From: Bacteroidales bacterium UBA1680
GTDB taxonomy: Bacteria; Bacteroidota; Bacteroidia; Bacteroidales; UBA932
Direction of reading: 5' to 3'
Length of the DNA stretch: 64,000 bases
Assembly (NCBI GenBank): GCA_002320605.1
Contig: DCKG01000017.1
Location: 391 to 64,390, forward strand
Made by a program: the position numbers and the translations under genes. The notes under the pieces were generated by a model. It did no database searches, was not told where the DNA came from, and was given only the letters and a program-made list of their open reading frames with translations. Below are positions 7,923 to 14,972 of the stretch, piece by piece (the first letter of the stretch is position 1; the number at the start of each line of letters is the position of its first letter).

Positions 7923-9126
7923 GCAGCTTACAGAATTTGACAAGATGGTTAAGTCCGCTCTGGAAGGGGTTGAAGAGGCAGTCCCTTCTTCAGTGTGGGA
8001 CGGCATCGCGTCAAAACTCGATGCGATTGCAGGGGCAGCGGCGGCTGGAGCAGCGATTTCGTCTGTTTCAACTGGGTCCGCAGCTTCAGGAAGCGCGGCG
8101 TCGGGTGCTGCCTCTACTGCCGCCGGTTCTGCCGCCACTGGCTCGGTTGCTTCAGGTGCCGCAGCAGGAACTACTGCAACTGGTGCTGCTGCAGGCTCGG
8201 CTGCAACTGCTGCCGCCGGAGGTGCTGTCGCCGCATCTTCGAACGTCATCACCATTGCCCTTGCCAGCGTTGCCGCTGCGGGCGTGATTGGTGGAGGCGC
8301 TGCTCTTGTTCTGACCAATTCTGACAATCAACATATAATAGAGCAACCTAAACAAGTTCCGGAAGCCGTCGTTGACACGACAAGTGAAACGATGCTTGAA
8401 CAGATGCCTGAAGATACAATCGATCTCGTCAGTTACGTCAGGCATCAAAAACCTGTAATAGATGAAACGATGCCGGTAGAGGAGACAGAAAAACACAACC
8501 CGGAGAAAGAGCCGGAGAGCATCAAGTCGGATGTGCCTGCACCAAAGGCATATAAGCCTGAGGTGCAGTGGGCAATCCGGCCAAAACAAAGCCATCGTCG
8601 TTTTGCCATCAGCGCCGGTTACATCAATTCCTTGGATAGAGGTAGAGCCGAGGTGGATTTCAGCGGGGTCTATTTCGGGCTGTCGTACAACTTCCCAATT
8701 AACGAGAATATGGGTGTGGCTCCAGGAATCTATTACTCCTACACAAGAAAATCCAATGCTCGCTGCTGGGGCCAGTATATATTTTATTCAGGTGCGAAGA
8801 TTCAGGAACATTATCTGGATTTCCCTGTTTGTTTCAACTATCGGCACGACTTTACAGAGAATATTTCGGCAAGAGCCTTTGCCGGGCCGACGTTCTCGCT
8901 TGGCCTGTCATCTAGCATAGAATACGACAGCAAGACTTATAATGGATATGAAAAGGACTATTCTCGCTTTGACGTAATGGTCGGCGGAGGCGTCTCGGTC
9001 GAATTTAGAAAGAAGTACGGCGTGCTAATCGGATATGATTTCGGCCTGCTAGATAAAAATAAGGAGGACAGCGGCCCTCATCACAAGCGTAACAAATTCT
9101 ATGTCGGCGTAAGTTACATGTTCTAG
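7912..9126 (+). CDS. Membrane-anchored putative anti-sigma protein with C-terminal outer-membrane-type beta-barrel
   Basis: 404 residues in four parts. Residues 1-38 (EFDKMVKSALEGVEEAVPSS, then VWDGIASKLDAI) match a segment seen at the N-terminus of Bacteroidales proteins encoded after ECF sigma factors. Residues about 39-108 are almost purely Ala, Gly, Ser and Thr. Residues about 108-133 form a membrane segment (ITIALASVAAAGVIGGGAAL). An acidic and proline-rich linker leads to a ~190-residue domain of alternating beta strands (RRFAISAGYINSL to FYVGVSYMF) like the OMP_b-brl/PorT family. I infer it holds the sigma factor at the inner membrane and reports on the envelope. The low-complexity block is GC-rich and looks unlike the neighbouring DNA. 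Confidence 0.75.
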   Translation: MAFEQLTEFDKMVKSALEGVEEAVPSSVWDGIASKLDAIAGAAAAGAAISSVSTGSAASGSAASGAASTAAGSAATGSVASGAAAGTTATGAAAGSAATAAAGGAVAASSNVITIALASVAAAGVIGGGAALVLTNSDNQHIIEQPKQVPEAVVDTTSETMLEQMPEDTIDLVSYVRHQKPVIDETMPVEETEKHNPEKEPESIKSDVPAPKAYKPEVQWAIRPKQSHRRFAISAGYINSLDRGRAEVDFSGVYFGLSYNFPINENMGVAPGIYYSYTRKSNARCWGQYIFYSGAKIQEHYLDFPVCFNYRHDFTENISARAFAGPTFSLGLSSSIEYDSKTYNGYEKDYSRFDVMVGGGVSVEFRKKYGVLIGYDFGLLDKNKEDSGPHHKRNKFYVGVSYMF

Positions 9127-9201
9127 CGGATTTGATAAAATATAAGCCGCTCATAGGAATATATGGACGGCGCTCTTGTAATATCAATATCGTTTTCCCT
9201 T

Positions 9202-9840
9202 TTAGCCCACGACCCAGACCAGCACGTGGTTGTCGAATGTCATATATTCAGGGTCGAAATCTTCCTCATAGCCGTCTTTATGGATGAACGTGGCTTCTAG
9301 TTCGCCTTCTCCGCGTGGACGGAAACGCTCGACCTCTATCTGCTCGGCGAAGTCTACGCCGTATGCCGAGATTCTCTTGTATATGGCTTCCTTCGCGCAC
9401 CAGTATATTGCCAGCTGCTCGTTTTTCTTGTCTTCGTCAAGATCTTCGATCTCGTCCTCGGAGAGCGCTTTCTTTTCAACGGCAGAGAAGTCCCTCGCCA
9501 GAGACTCCATGTCTATCCCGACATCTTCGTTGTCATCCAGGATGACGGCGACATATTCATTCGTATGAGTTATGCTTATGTTCGTGACGCTGTTCTCGAT
9601 GTAAGGCTTGCCGTTGTCATGGTGACTTAGGTAGACCTTCTCTCCGAACATATTGTTGAGCAGGGCTTTCACGGCAAGTTTCTGCTTGCGTAGCGACTCG
9701 CTCTTTATGAAAGAGATTTCCTCCATCTCGTCAGTTGGGGCAGACGCAAGCTTGCTTAGCTCGTCTTCCGATTCTGTTATATGCCAGACGCCGATTCTGG
9801 ATCTAGTCTCTTCTAATTCTTTTGTGAAATATAGTGCCAT
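9202..9840 (-). CDS. 4'-phosphopantetheinyl transferase superfamily protein
   Basis: 212 residues with the paired signatures of the Sfp/AcpT-like superfamily: VGIDMES (Mg-binding acid) and WCAKEAIYK about 45 residues later. These enzymes move the phosphopantetheine arm of coenzyme A to a serine of carrier proteins, in the cytosol. The length fits the Sfp-like two-repeat form better than the ~120-residue AcpS. The carrier protein cannot be told from this window. It is encoded 26 bp after a small possible ORF that shares its promoter, and converges on the sigma/barrel operon. Confidence 0.85.
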   Translation of the reverse strand: MALYFTKELEETRSRIGVWHITESEDELSKLASAPTDEMEEISFIKSESLRKQKLAVKALLNNMFGEKVYLSHHDNGKPYIENSVTNISITHTNEYVAVILDDNEDVGIDMESLARDFSAVEKKALSEDEIEDLDEDKKNEQLAIYWCAKEAIYKRISAYGVDFAEQIEVERFRPRGEGELEATFIHKDGYEEDFDPEYMTFDNHVLVWVVG

Positions 9841-9866
9841 AAGTTTTAATATTCAGTCTTTTAGTT

Positions 9867-10052
9867 TTAGTTCAGCAGAAATCCGTCCGCAGTGTCGATT
9901 CCTTTGCGGATTATGATAGCAAAAGCTTTCGGCAATCCTTGCATCGTCGAATTCTCTTTTTGATGTGTTAATAAGTTACGCGATAGCGGGTCGTCAGATC
10001 GGGGATCCGCCTTGCTAGAGTTATCTGTCGTTATAGAACTGGGAGGTTCCAT
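9867..10052 (-). CDS. Small hypothetical protein upstream of PPTase
   Basis: A 61-codon frame starting at 10052 (MEPPSSITTDNSS) and ending GIDTADGFLLN. A good -7 element (TATATTTG, 10079-10086) lies 26 bp before the ATG and no better start is nearby, which favours real translation or at least a leader of the PPTase transcript. The N-terminal half is polar and Ser/Asp-rich. No domain, signal peptide or membrane segment is recognised. It may be only leader RNA. Confidence 0.35.
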   Translation of the reverse strand: MEPPSSITTDNSSKADPRSDDPLSRNLLTHQKENSTMQGLPKAFAIIIRKGIDTADGFLLN

Positions 10053-10078
10053 ATAGTATATCCAAAATTTTATCTCTG

Positions 10079-10086
10079 CAAATATA
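10079..10086 (-). promoter_or_regulatory. -7 element (TATATTTG) for small ORF-PPTase unit
   Basis: TATATTTG on the minus strand matches TAnnTTTG. A TTTG lies 15 bp upstream (10102-10105), shorter than the usual 19-21 bp, so the -33 match is doubtful. Confidence 0.45.
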
Positions 10087-10125
10087 ATGAATTTTCTTTT
10101 CCAAAGAAAATACAAGTTAAATTGC

Positions 10126-10133
10126 TATATTTG
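10126..10133 (+). promoter_or_regulatory. -7 element (TATATTTG) for mdh
   Basis: TATATTTG on the plus strand, about 97 bp before the mdh ATG, is divergent from the PPTase-side element 40 bp away. A -33 TTTG at the usual distance is not seen. Confidence 0.4.
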
Positions 10134-10229
10134 TGAGTTGAAAGGCAAATTGATATGGCACGTTTTTAGCGCGAAGAAGACTTTGTATTAGAATAGTCGG
10201 GAAACTTTATCAAATATATTAATATTATT

Positions 10230-11219
10230 ATGGGATTTTTAACAAATGACAAACTGGTCATTGTCGGTGCTGCCGGCATGATTGGCTCAAACATGGCTCA
10301 AACGGCCGCAATGTTGAAACTCACTCCGAACATCTGCCTATACGATGTTTATGAGCCTGGACTGAAAGGCGTGGTGGCTGAAATGGCACACTGCGCCTTC
10401 GAAGGTGTTAACTTTACTTGGACGACGGATCCTGCCGTTGCCTTCAAGAATGCGAAGTACATCATCTCTTCAGGCGGAGCTCCTCGTAAAGAAGGCATGA
10501 CCCGTGAAGATCTGCTCAAGGGCAACTGCCAGATAGCCGAGGATTTTGGAAAGAACGTGAAGAAATATTGCCCGAAAGTTAAGCATGTGGTTGTTATTTT
10601 CAACCCTGCTGACCTTACTGGACTCGTTGTCCTTCTTCATTCAGGACTTAAACCTTCGCAGGTTACTACTCTGGCTGCTCTCGACTCTACTCGTCTGCAG
10701 ACCGAGCTTGCAGCTGAGTTCAAAGTCCCTCAGTACAAGGTTACCGGAGCACGCACGTACGGCGGCCACGGCGAGGCTATGGCAGTGTTCTCTTCGAAGG
10801 TGAAGATTGACGGCGTTCCGCTCTCTAAGAAAAAGCTTTCTGAAAAAAGATTCGAGGAAATCAAGCAGGCTACCATCCAGGGCGGCTCTAACATTATCAA
10901 GCTTCGTGGCCGCAGCTCATTCCAGAGCCCTGCCTACAATGCAGTCAAGATGATCGAGGCTGCGATGGGCGGCAAGAAATTCACATGGCCTGCCGGTACG
11001 TACGTCAATGATGACAAATTCCAGCATGTCATGATGGCAATGCCTACCGTGATGGACGAGAATGGCGTAAGCTACAAGGAGCCGAAAGGAACGGTTGCTG
11101 AAATGAAAGCCCTTCAGGCTTCATACGAGCACCTCTGCAAGATGCGCGACGAGATCATTACCCTCGGCATCATCCCAGCCATCGACGATTGGAAGAAAGT
11201 CAACCCGAACCTCAAGTAA
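10230..11219 (+). CDS. mdh: Malate dehydrogenase
   Basis: 329 residues of the lactate/malate dehydrogenase family. The N-terminal Rossmann motif is VGAAGMIGSN, the substrate-binding loop SSGGAPRKEGMTREDLLKGN carries the family arginines, FNPADL precedes the second domain, and RTYGGHGEAMAVF contains the catalytic histidine. The enzyme interconverts malate and oxaloacetate with NAD(H). In Bacteroidales this is the reductive step toward fumarate and succinate. It is a single-gene unit with its own promoter element upstream and a clear terminator at 11239. The long form with an extended C-terminus is usual for Bacteroidota. Confidence 0.93.
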   Translation: MGFLTNDKLVIVGAAGMIGSNMAQTAAMLKLTPNICLYDVYEPGLKGVVAEMAHCAFEGVNFTWTTDPAVAFKNAKYIISSGGAPRKEGMTREDLLKGNCQIAEDFGKNVKKYCPKVKHVVVIFNPADLTGLVVLLHSGLKPSQVTTLAALDSTRLQTELAAEFKVPQYKVTGARTYGGHGEAMAVFSSKVKIDGVPLSKKKLSEKRFEEIKQATIQGGSNIIKLRGRSSFQSPAYNAVKMIEAAMGGKKFTWPAGTYVNDDKFQHVMMAMPTVMDENGVSYKEPKGTVAEMKALQASYEHLCKMRDEIITLGIIPAIDDWKKVNPNLK

Positions 11220-11238
11220 TAGGGTTCATGAATATATT

Positions 11239-11272
11239 AGAGCGTGCCTCGGTCTTCGGGGCACGCTCTTTT
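11239..11272 (+). terminator. Rho-independent terminator of mdh
   Basis: AGAGCGTGCC (11239-11248) and GGCACGCTCT (11260-11269) form a perfect 10-bp stem with an 11-base loop, followed by TTTTC. It starts 20 bp after the mdh stop. Confidence 0.85.
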
Positions 11273-11312
11273 CATTTCGCTCGTCAGGGGCATGATCCAC
11301 TGGCGTTATATT

Positions 11313-13712
11313 CTAGAAGTATTGCTCGCTGTTGTTGTCGTTGGATGAATCGTAACCGCCGTCGTAATATTCATTATTATTGTCGGCGTTGTTCATCTCA
11401 TGATTGTCCTGCGGCTGGCTGTTGCCACGATCCCTGCGATGCCCGAATGGGCGCCTGCGATCATCACCGCTACGGCGATCGTCGCCATTTCTGCGGTCAC
11501 CTCTGCGACGGTCATCCCTACGGTCTCCGCCACGGCGATCGCGGTCCCCGCTAGGGCGCGGGCGACGTTCTGGCTCAACGTATCCTTCTGGCTTAGGAAG
11601 GAGAGCCCTCATTGAAAGCCTCATCTTGCCAGTCTTCGGATCGATCTCGAGAAGCTTGACATCCACCTCGTCGCCGACTTTCAACACGTCCTCAACCTTG
11701 TCGGTCTTGCCCCATGCTATTTCTGAGACGTGCAGCAGGCCTTCCTTGCCAGGAAGTATCTCCACGAATGCTCCGAACTCGAGGATGGAAACGACTTTTC
11801 CGTGATATGTCTGACCGACTTCCGGAACAGCGCAGATTCCCTGAATCCAGTCGTAAGCCTTCTGCATGGCCTCTGCATCGTTCGTGGCAATGTCTACGAC
11901 ACCCTTGCCATCAACCTCGTCAATCGTGATGACAGCGCCAGTTTCAGCCTGAATCTTCTGGATAGTCTCTCCGCCCTTACCGATAACGGCTCCGATGAAG
12001 TCTTTGTCGATCTCGAAGGACTTGATTCTAGGAACGAACGGCCTGTAATCGTCACGAGGCTTGTCTATGCACTTCATCATCTCGCCCATGATGTGCATCC
12101 TGCCTTCATGAGCCTGATTGAGCGCTTTTGCAAGCACTTCGTAAGAAAGTCCGTCAACCTTGATATCCATCTGGGTTGCCGTGATTCCATCTACCGTTCC
12201 GGCAACCTTGAAGTCCATGTCTCCGAGATGATCTTCATCGCCAAGAATATCGGTCAAGATAGCATATCTATCGTTAGGATGCTCCTCGTCAGTAATAAGA
12301 CCCATTGCAACGCCAGCAACTGGCTTCTTGATCTGAACGCCAGCATCCATGAGGGCTAGACAGCCACCGCAGATTGAAGCCTGTGAAGAAGAACCGTTGG
12401 ATTCAAGAATATCTGAAACCACCCTCACTGCATATGGGAACTCTGGTGCTGTTGGCATGACAGCCTTGAGAGCCCTGTAAGCAAGGTTTCCGTGACCAAT
12501 CTCACGACGGCCTACGCCTCTCTGAGCCTTGGCCTCTCCTGTCGCGAATGGAGGGAAATTATAGTGGAGAACGAATTGCTGATCGTCCTGAACGAGCACT
12601 TCATCCATCTCTTTCATGTCCATTTTGGTGCCAAGAGTCACTGAGGCCAGAGACTGTGTCTCTCCACGAGTGAATATCGCGGAACCGTGAGCGCAAGGCA
12701 GAACGCCTACCTCGCACCAGATAGGACGCACCTGGGTCGTGTGACGGCCATCGACGCGCAGCCCCTCATCCAGAACAAGGTTCCTAAGCGCCTCTCTCTG
12801 CTCGTGGCCAAAATAGCGAGCGAGCATGAGTTTCTTCTTCTCTTTCTCGTCATCCGTGAGCCCGAGAGACTCTATGCACTCCTCTTTGATTGCCTCGAAG
12901 CCATCCTCTCTCTCGTGCTTTGGCTTTGCTGCCTTGGCAAGAGCGTAGCATTTCTCGTATGCGAAATCGTGAATCTTCTTTTTGATTTCCTCGTCTTCCT
13001 CATCGTGAGGATAATCCCTCTTCACATCCTTGCCGAGCTCTTTGTTGAGCTCTTTCAGAATGCGGCAATGCTTCTTGATTTCTTCGTGAGCAGCCTTGAT
13101 GGCATCCAGCATCACATCCTCGGAAACTTCTTTAGCCTCGCCCTCGACCATCATGATATTTTCCTCGGTGGCGCCGACCATGAGCTCGATGTCAGCCTTG
13201 TCCATCTCGCTGAAGTTAGGATTGATCTTGAACTGACCATCAATCCTGGCTACTCGAACCTCGGAGATAGGTCCGAGGAATGGAATGTCGCTGCAGGCAA
13301 GTGCAGCAGACGCAGCAAGCCCTGCGAGAGCATCCGGCTGGATGTCTTTCTCAGCAGAAACAAGCCATATATTCACGAATACTGCAAGATGAAAATCATC
13401 AGGGAACAGAGGCCTGAGAGCCCTATCCACGAGCCTGGAGATGAGAACCTCGTAGTCTGAGGCTTTCCCCTCCCTTTTCATGAAACCGCCCGGAAAACGC
13501 CCTGCGGCATAAAATTTCTCTTTGTAATCTACCTGGAGCGGAAGAAAATCCGTGTCTTCCGCAACTTCTTTTGCGCATGTCACCGTGGCTAGGAGCATCG
13601 TGCCTCCCATCTTGACCACGGCGGAACCATCTGCCTGCTTGGCAACTTTGCCAGTCTCAATTTCGATTACCCGACCATCGGATAATTCGATCTTCTTTGT
13701 GATAACATTCAT
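11313..13712 (-). CDS. pnp: Polyribonucleotide nucleotidyltransferase (PNPase)
   Basis: 799 residues: two RNase PH domains (first around GRFPGGFMKREGKASDYE, second around GRREIGHGNLAYRALK), the linking helical domain, a KH domain (FIGAVIGKGGETIQKIQAET) and an S1 domain (KVVSILEFGAFVEILPGKEG, then LLHVSEIAWG). PNPase degrades RNA 3' to 5' by phosphorolysis. After S1 there is an unusual tail of about 85 residues, first repeated Arg/Asp/Gly (DRRDDRRRGDRRNGDDRR), then Asn/Asp/Tyr-rich to the C-terminus. Similar basic tails can bind RNA, which is inference here. It lies downstream of rpsO, the usual gene order, with the rpsO terminator between them. Confidence 0.95.
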   Translation of the reverse strand: MNVITKKIELSDGRVIEIETGKVAKQADGSAVVKMGGTMLLATVTCAKEVAEDTDFLPLQVDYKEKFYAAGRFPGGFMKREGKASDYEVLISRLVDRALRPLFPDDFHLAVFVNIWLVSAEKDIQPDALAGLAASAALACSDIPFLGPISEVRVARIDGQFKINPNFSEMDKADIELMVGATEENIMMVEGEAKEVSEDVMLDAIKAAHEEIKKHCRILKELNKELGKDVKRDYPHDEEDEEIKKKIHDFAYEKCYALAKAAKPKHEREDGFEAIKEECIESLGLTDDEKEKKKLMLARYFGHEQREALRNLVLDEGLRVDGRHTTQVRPIWCEVGVLPCAHGSAIFTRGETQSLASVTLGTKMDMKEMDEVLVQDDQQFVLHYNFPPFATGEAKAQRGVGRREIGHGNLAYRALKAVMPTAPEFPYAVRVVSDILESNGSSSQASICGGCLALMDAGVQIKKPVAGVAMGLITDEEHPNDRYAILTDILGDEDHLGDMDFKVAGTVDGITATQMDIKVDGLSYEVLAKALNQAHEGRMHIMGEMMKCIDKPRDDYRPFVPRIKSFEIDKDFIGAVIGKGGETIQKIQAETGAVITIDEVDGKGVVDIATNDAEAMQKAYDWIQGICAVPEVGQTYHGKVVSILEFGAFVEILPGKEGLLHVSEIAWGKTDKVEDVLKVGDEVDVKLLEIDPKTGKMRLSMRALLPKPEGYVEPERRPRPSGDRDRRGGDRRDDRRRGDRRNGDDRRSGDDRRRPFGHRRDRGNSQPQDNHEMNNADNNNEYYDGGYDSSNDNNSEQYF

Positions 13713-13753
13713 TTTACTGTTTTTACTTACTTCGTTCTGCTATATATTTCCAA

Positions 13754-13774
13754 GGCGGGCAGTACTGCTGCGCC
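13754..13774 (-). other. Hairpin in the pnp leader
   Basis: GGCG (13754-13757) pairs with CGCC (13771-13774), and GCA/TGC pair inside it around GTAC, about 42 bp before the pnp ATG. In enterobacteria pnp is autoregulated through an RNase III-cut leader hairpin. The same role here is only a guess from position. Confidence 0.3.
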
Positions 13775-13792
13775 AGGGATATTGTTCTCAAC

Positions 13793-13830
13793 AAAAAAGG
13801 GATAGCCGCAACAATGCGCAGCCTATCCCT
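13793..13830 (-). terminator. Terminator of rpsO (or attenuator before pnp)
   Basis: On the minus strand AGGGATAG pairs perfectly with CTATCCCT and an inner CGCA/TGCG stem closes over TTGT. It is followed by a run of six T. It sits 22 bp after the rpsO stop, so it should end most rpsO transcripts and let some read into pnp. Confidence 0.85.
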
Positions 13831-13852
13831 CATTCTTTCCTGCCGTATGGTA

Positions 13853-14128
13853 TTATCGACGGAGACCGAGCTCCTTGATGATCTTTCTGTATCTCTCGAT
13901 GTCAACCTTCTGGAGGTAGTCCAGCAGCTGACGCCTTTTACCTACGAGGCGAAGAAGGGAACGACGCGTAACGATGTCTTTCTTGTTCTTCTTCACATGC
14001 TCTGTGAGGTGATCGATACGGTAGGAAAATAAAGCAACTTGACTCTCTGGTGAGCCGGTGTCTGTATTAGACTTCCCGTACTTTGCGAAAATCTCTTGCT
14101 TCTTGTCGGCTTGTAAATACTCTGCCAT
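13853..14128 (-). CDS. rpsO: 30S ribosomal protein S15
   Basis: 91 residues, matching the usual 88-90. Contains the family signatures DTGSPESQVALFSYRIDHLTEH and RRSLLRLVGKRRQLLDYL. S15 binds 16S rRNA in the central domain and starts platform assembly of the small subunit. It has a strong consensus promoter (14193-14223), a leader hairpin and a rho-independent terminator, and pnp follows on the same strand. Confidence 0.97.
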   Translation of the reverse strand: MAEYLQADKKQEIFAKYGKSNTDTGSPESQVALFSYRIDHLTEHVKKNKKDIVTRRSLLRLVGKRRQLLDYLQKVDIERYRKIIKELGLRR

Positions 14129-14166
14129 TTCGCAAAAAAAAAGTTAAATATTTGAATATATATATG

Positions 14167-14185
14167 TTTCCGCACCATGCGGAAA
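14167..14185 (-). other. 5'-leader hairpin of rpsO mRNA
   Basis: TTTCCGC (14167-14173) and GCGGAAA (14179-14185) make a 7-bp stem with a 5-base loop, starting only a few nucleotides after the predicted transcription start. It may protect the mRNA 5' end or bind S15 for feedback control. Both are inference. Confidence 0.45.
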
Positions 14186-14192
14186 AAGCGTG

Positions 14193-14223
14193 CAAATTTA
14201 AGGATAAAATCTGAGAATTCAAA
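14193..14223 (-). promoter_or_regulatory. Consensus promoter of rpsO (TTTG-N19-TAAATTTG)
   Basis: On the minus strand TTTG (14220-14223) is followed by exactly 19 bp and TAAATTTG (14193-14200), a full match to the Bacteroidota housekeeping promoter. It lies just beyond the eda stop codon. Confidence 0.8.
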
Positions 14224-14278
14224 CCCTTGCTAATAAATTAATTCGACATGGCCTGCGAACCGTAGTGCAATCAGTATG

Positions 14279-14950
14279 CTATTCCTTTCTGTCCCCAAAA
14301 AATCTGAGTGATGTTTCGCACATGGATGCAATGGCATTCCAGTCATGTCGTTGAATATATTCTTCTGGGAACAACTTGGAACCCATGCCGACGGCTGCGA
14401 CGCCAGAGGCTGCCCATGCTTTAAGATTTTCTTCGGTTGGTTCTACGCTGCCCGTGACCATCAAGTTCACGAAGGGGAGGGGAGCCAGAACATTTTTGAC
14501 GAAAGCAGGCCCGCCGACGCACCCGGCGGGGAAAATCTTTATCAGATTGCATCCGGCTTCCAGAGCATTGCAGATTTCCGTTACGGTGCCACAGCCAGGG
14601 GAGTACGGAATGCCGCGCCTATTGCAGAGCCGAGTCACTTCAGGATTGAAGTTAGGCGCTACTATGAAATTTGCACCTAACTGAATATAAAGTTCCGCAG
14701 TCGGGGCATCTAAGATTGTACCTGCGCCTAATACCAATTCAGGGCATTCGTCCTGCAAGGACACGATAAGTTCTCTGAATATCTCGTGTGCTCTGTCGCC
14801 TCTGTTAGTGAACTCGAAGGCTCTTATCCCGCCAGCGTAGCAGGCCTTGACGACATTCTTCGCGGTCTGGGCATCTCCGTTGTAGTAAACAGGAACTATT
14901 CCTGTTTCTATGATAGCATTAAGCGTTTGTAGTTTCTTGAATTTTGACAT
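14279..14950 (-). CDS. eda: KDPG/KHG aldolase
   Basis: 223 residues of the class I 2-keto-3-deoxy-6-phosphogluconate aldolase family. The Schiff-base lysine is K138 in LIKIFPAG and the acid/base glutamate is E46 in AFEFTNR; VLGAGTILD and YSPGCGTV are further family motifs. It cleaves KDPG to pyruvate and glyceraldehyde-3-phosphate in the cytosol, completing uronate catabolism begun by KduI, KduD and KdgK in the neighbouring operon. It is the last gene of the lyase operon, 22 bp after the preceding heparinase-type gene. No terminator is obvious after it; the rpsO promoter lies in the gap. Confidence 0.95.
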   Translation of the reverse strand: MSKFKKLQTLNAIIETGIVPVYYNGDAQTAKNVVKACYAGGIRAFEFTNRGDRAHEIFRELIVSLQDECPELVLGAGTILDAPTAELYIQLGANFIVAPNFNPEVTRLCNRRGIPYSPGCGTVTEICNALEAGCNLIKIFPAGCVGGPAFVKNVLAPLPFVNLMVTGSVEPTEENLKAWAASGVAAVGMGSKLFPEEYIQRHDWNAIASMCETSLRFFGDRKE

Positions 14951-14972
14951 GGCGATATATTATTAGCATTCG

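Noticed and set aside
12687..13460. 257-codon plus-strand frame inside pnp
   Set aside because: It is antisense to well-conserved PNPase codons and has no recognisable domain.
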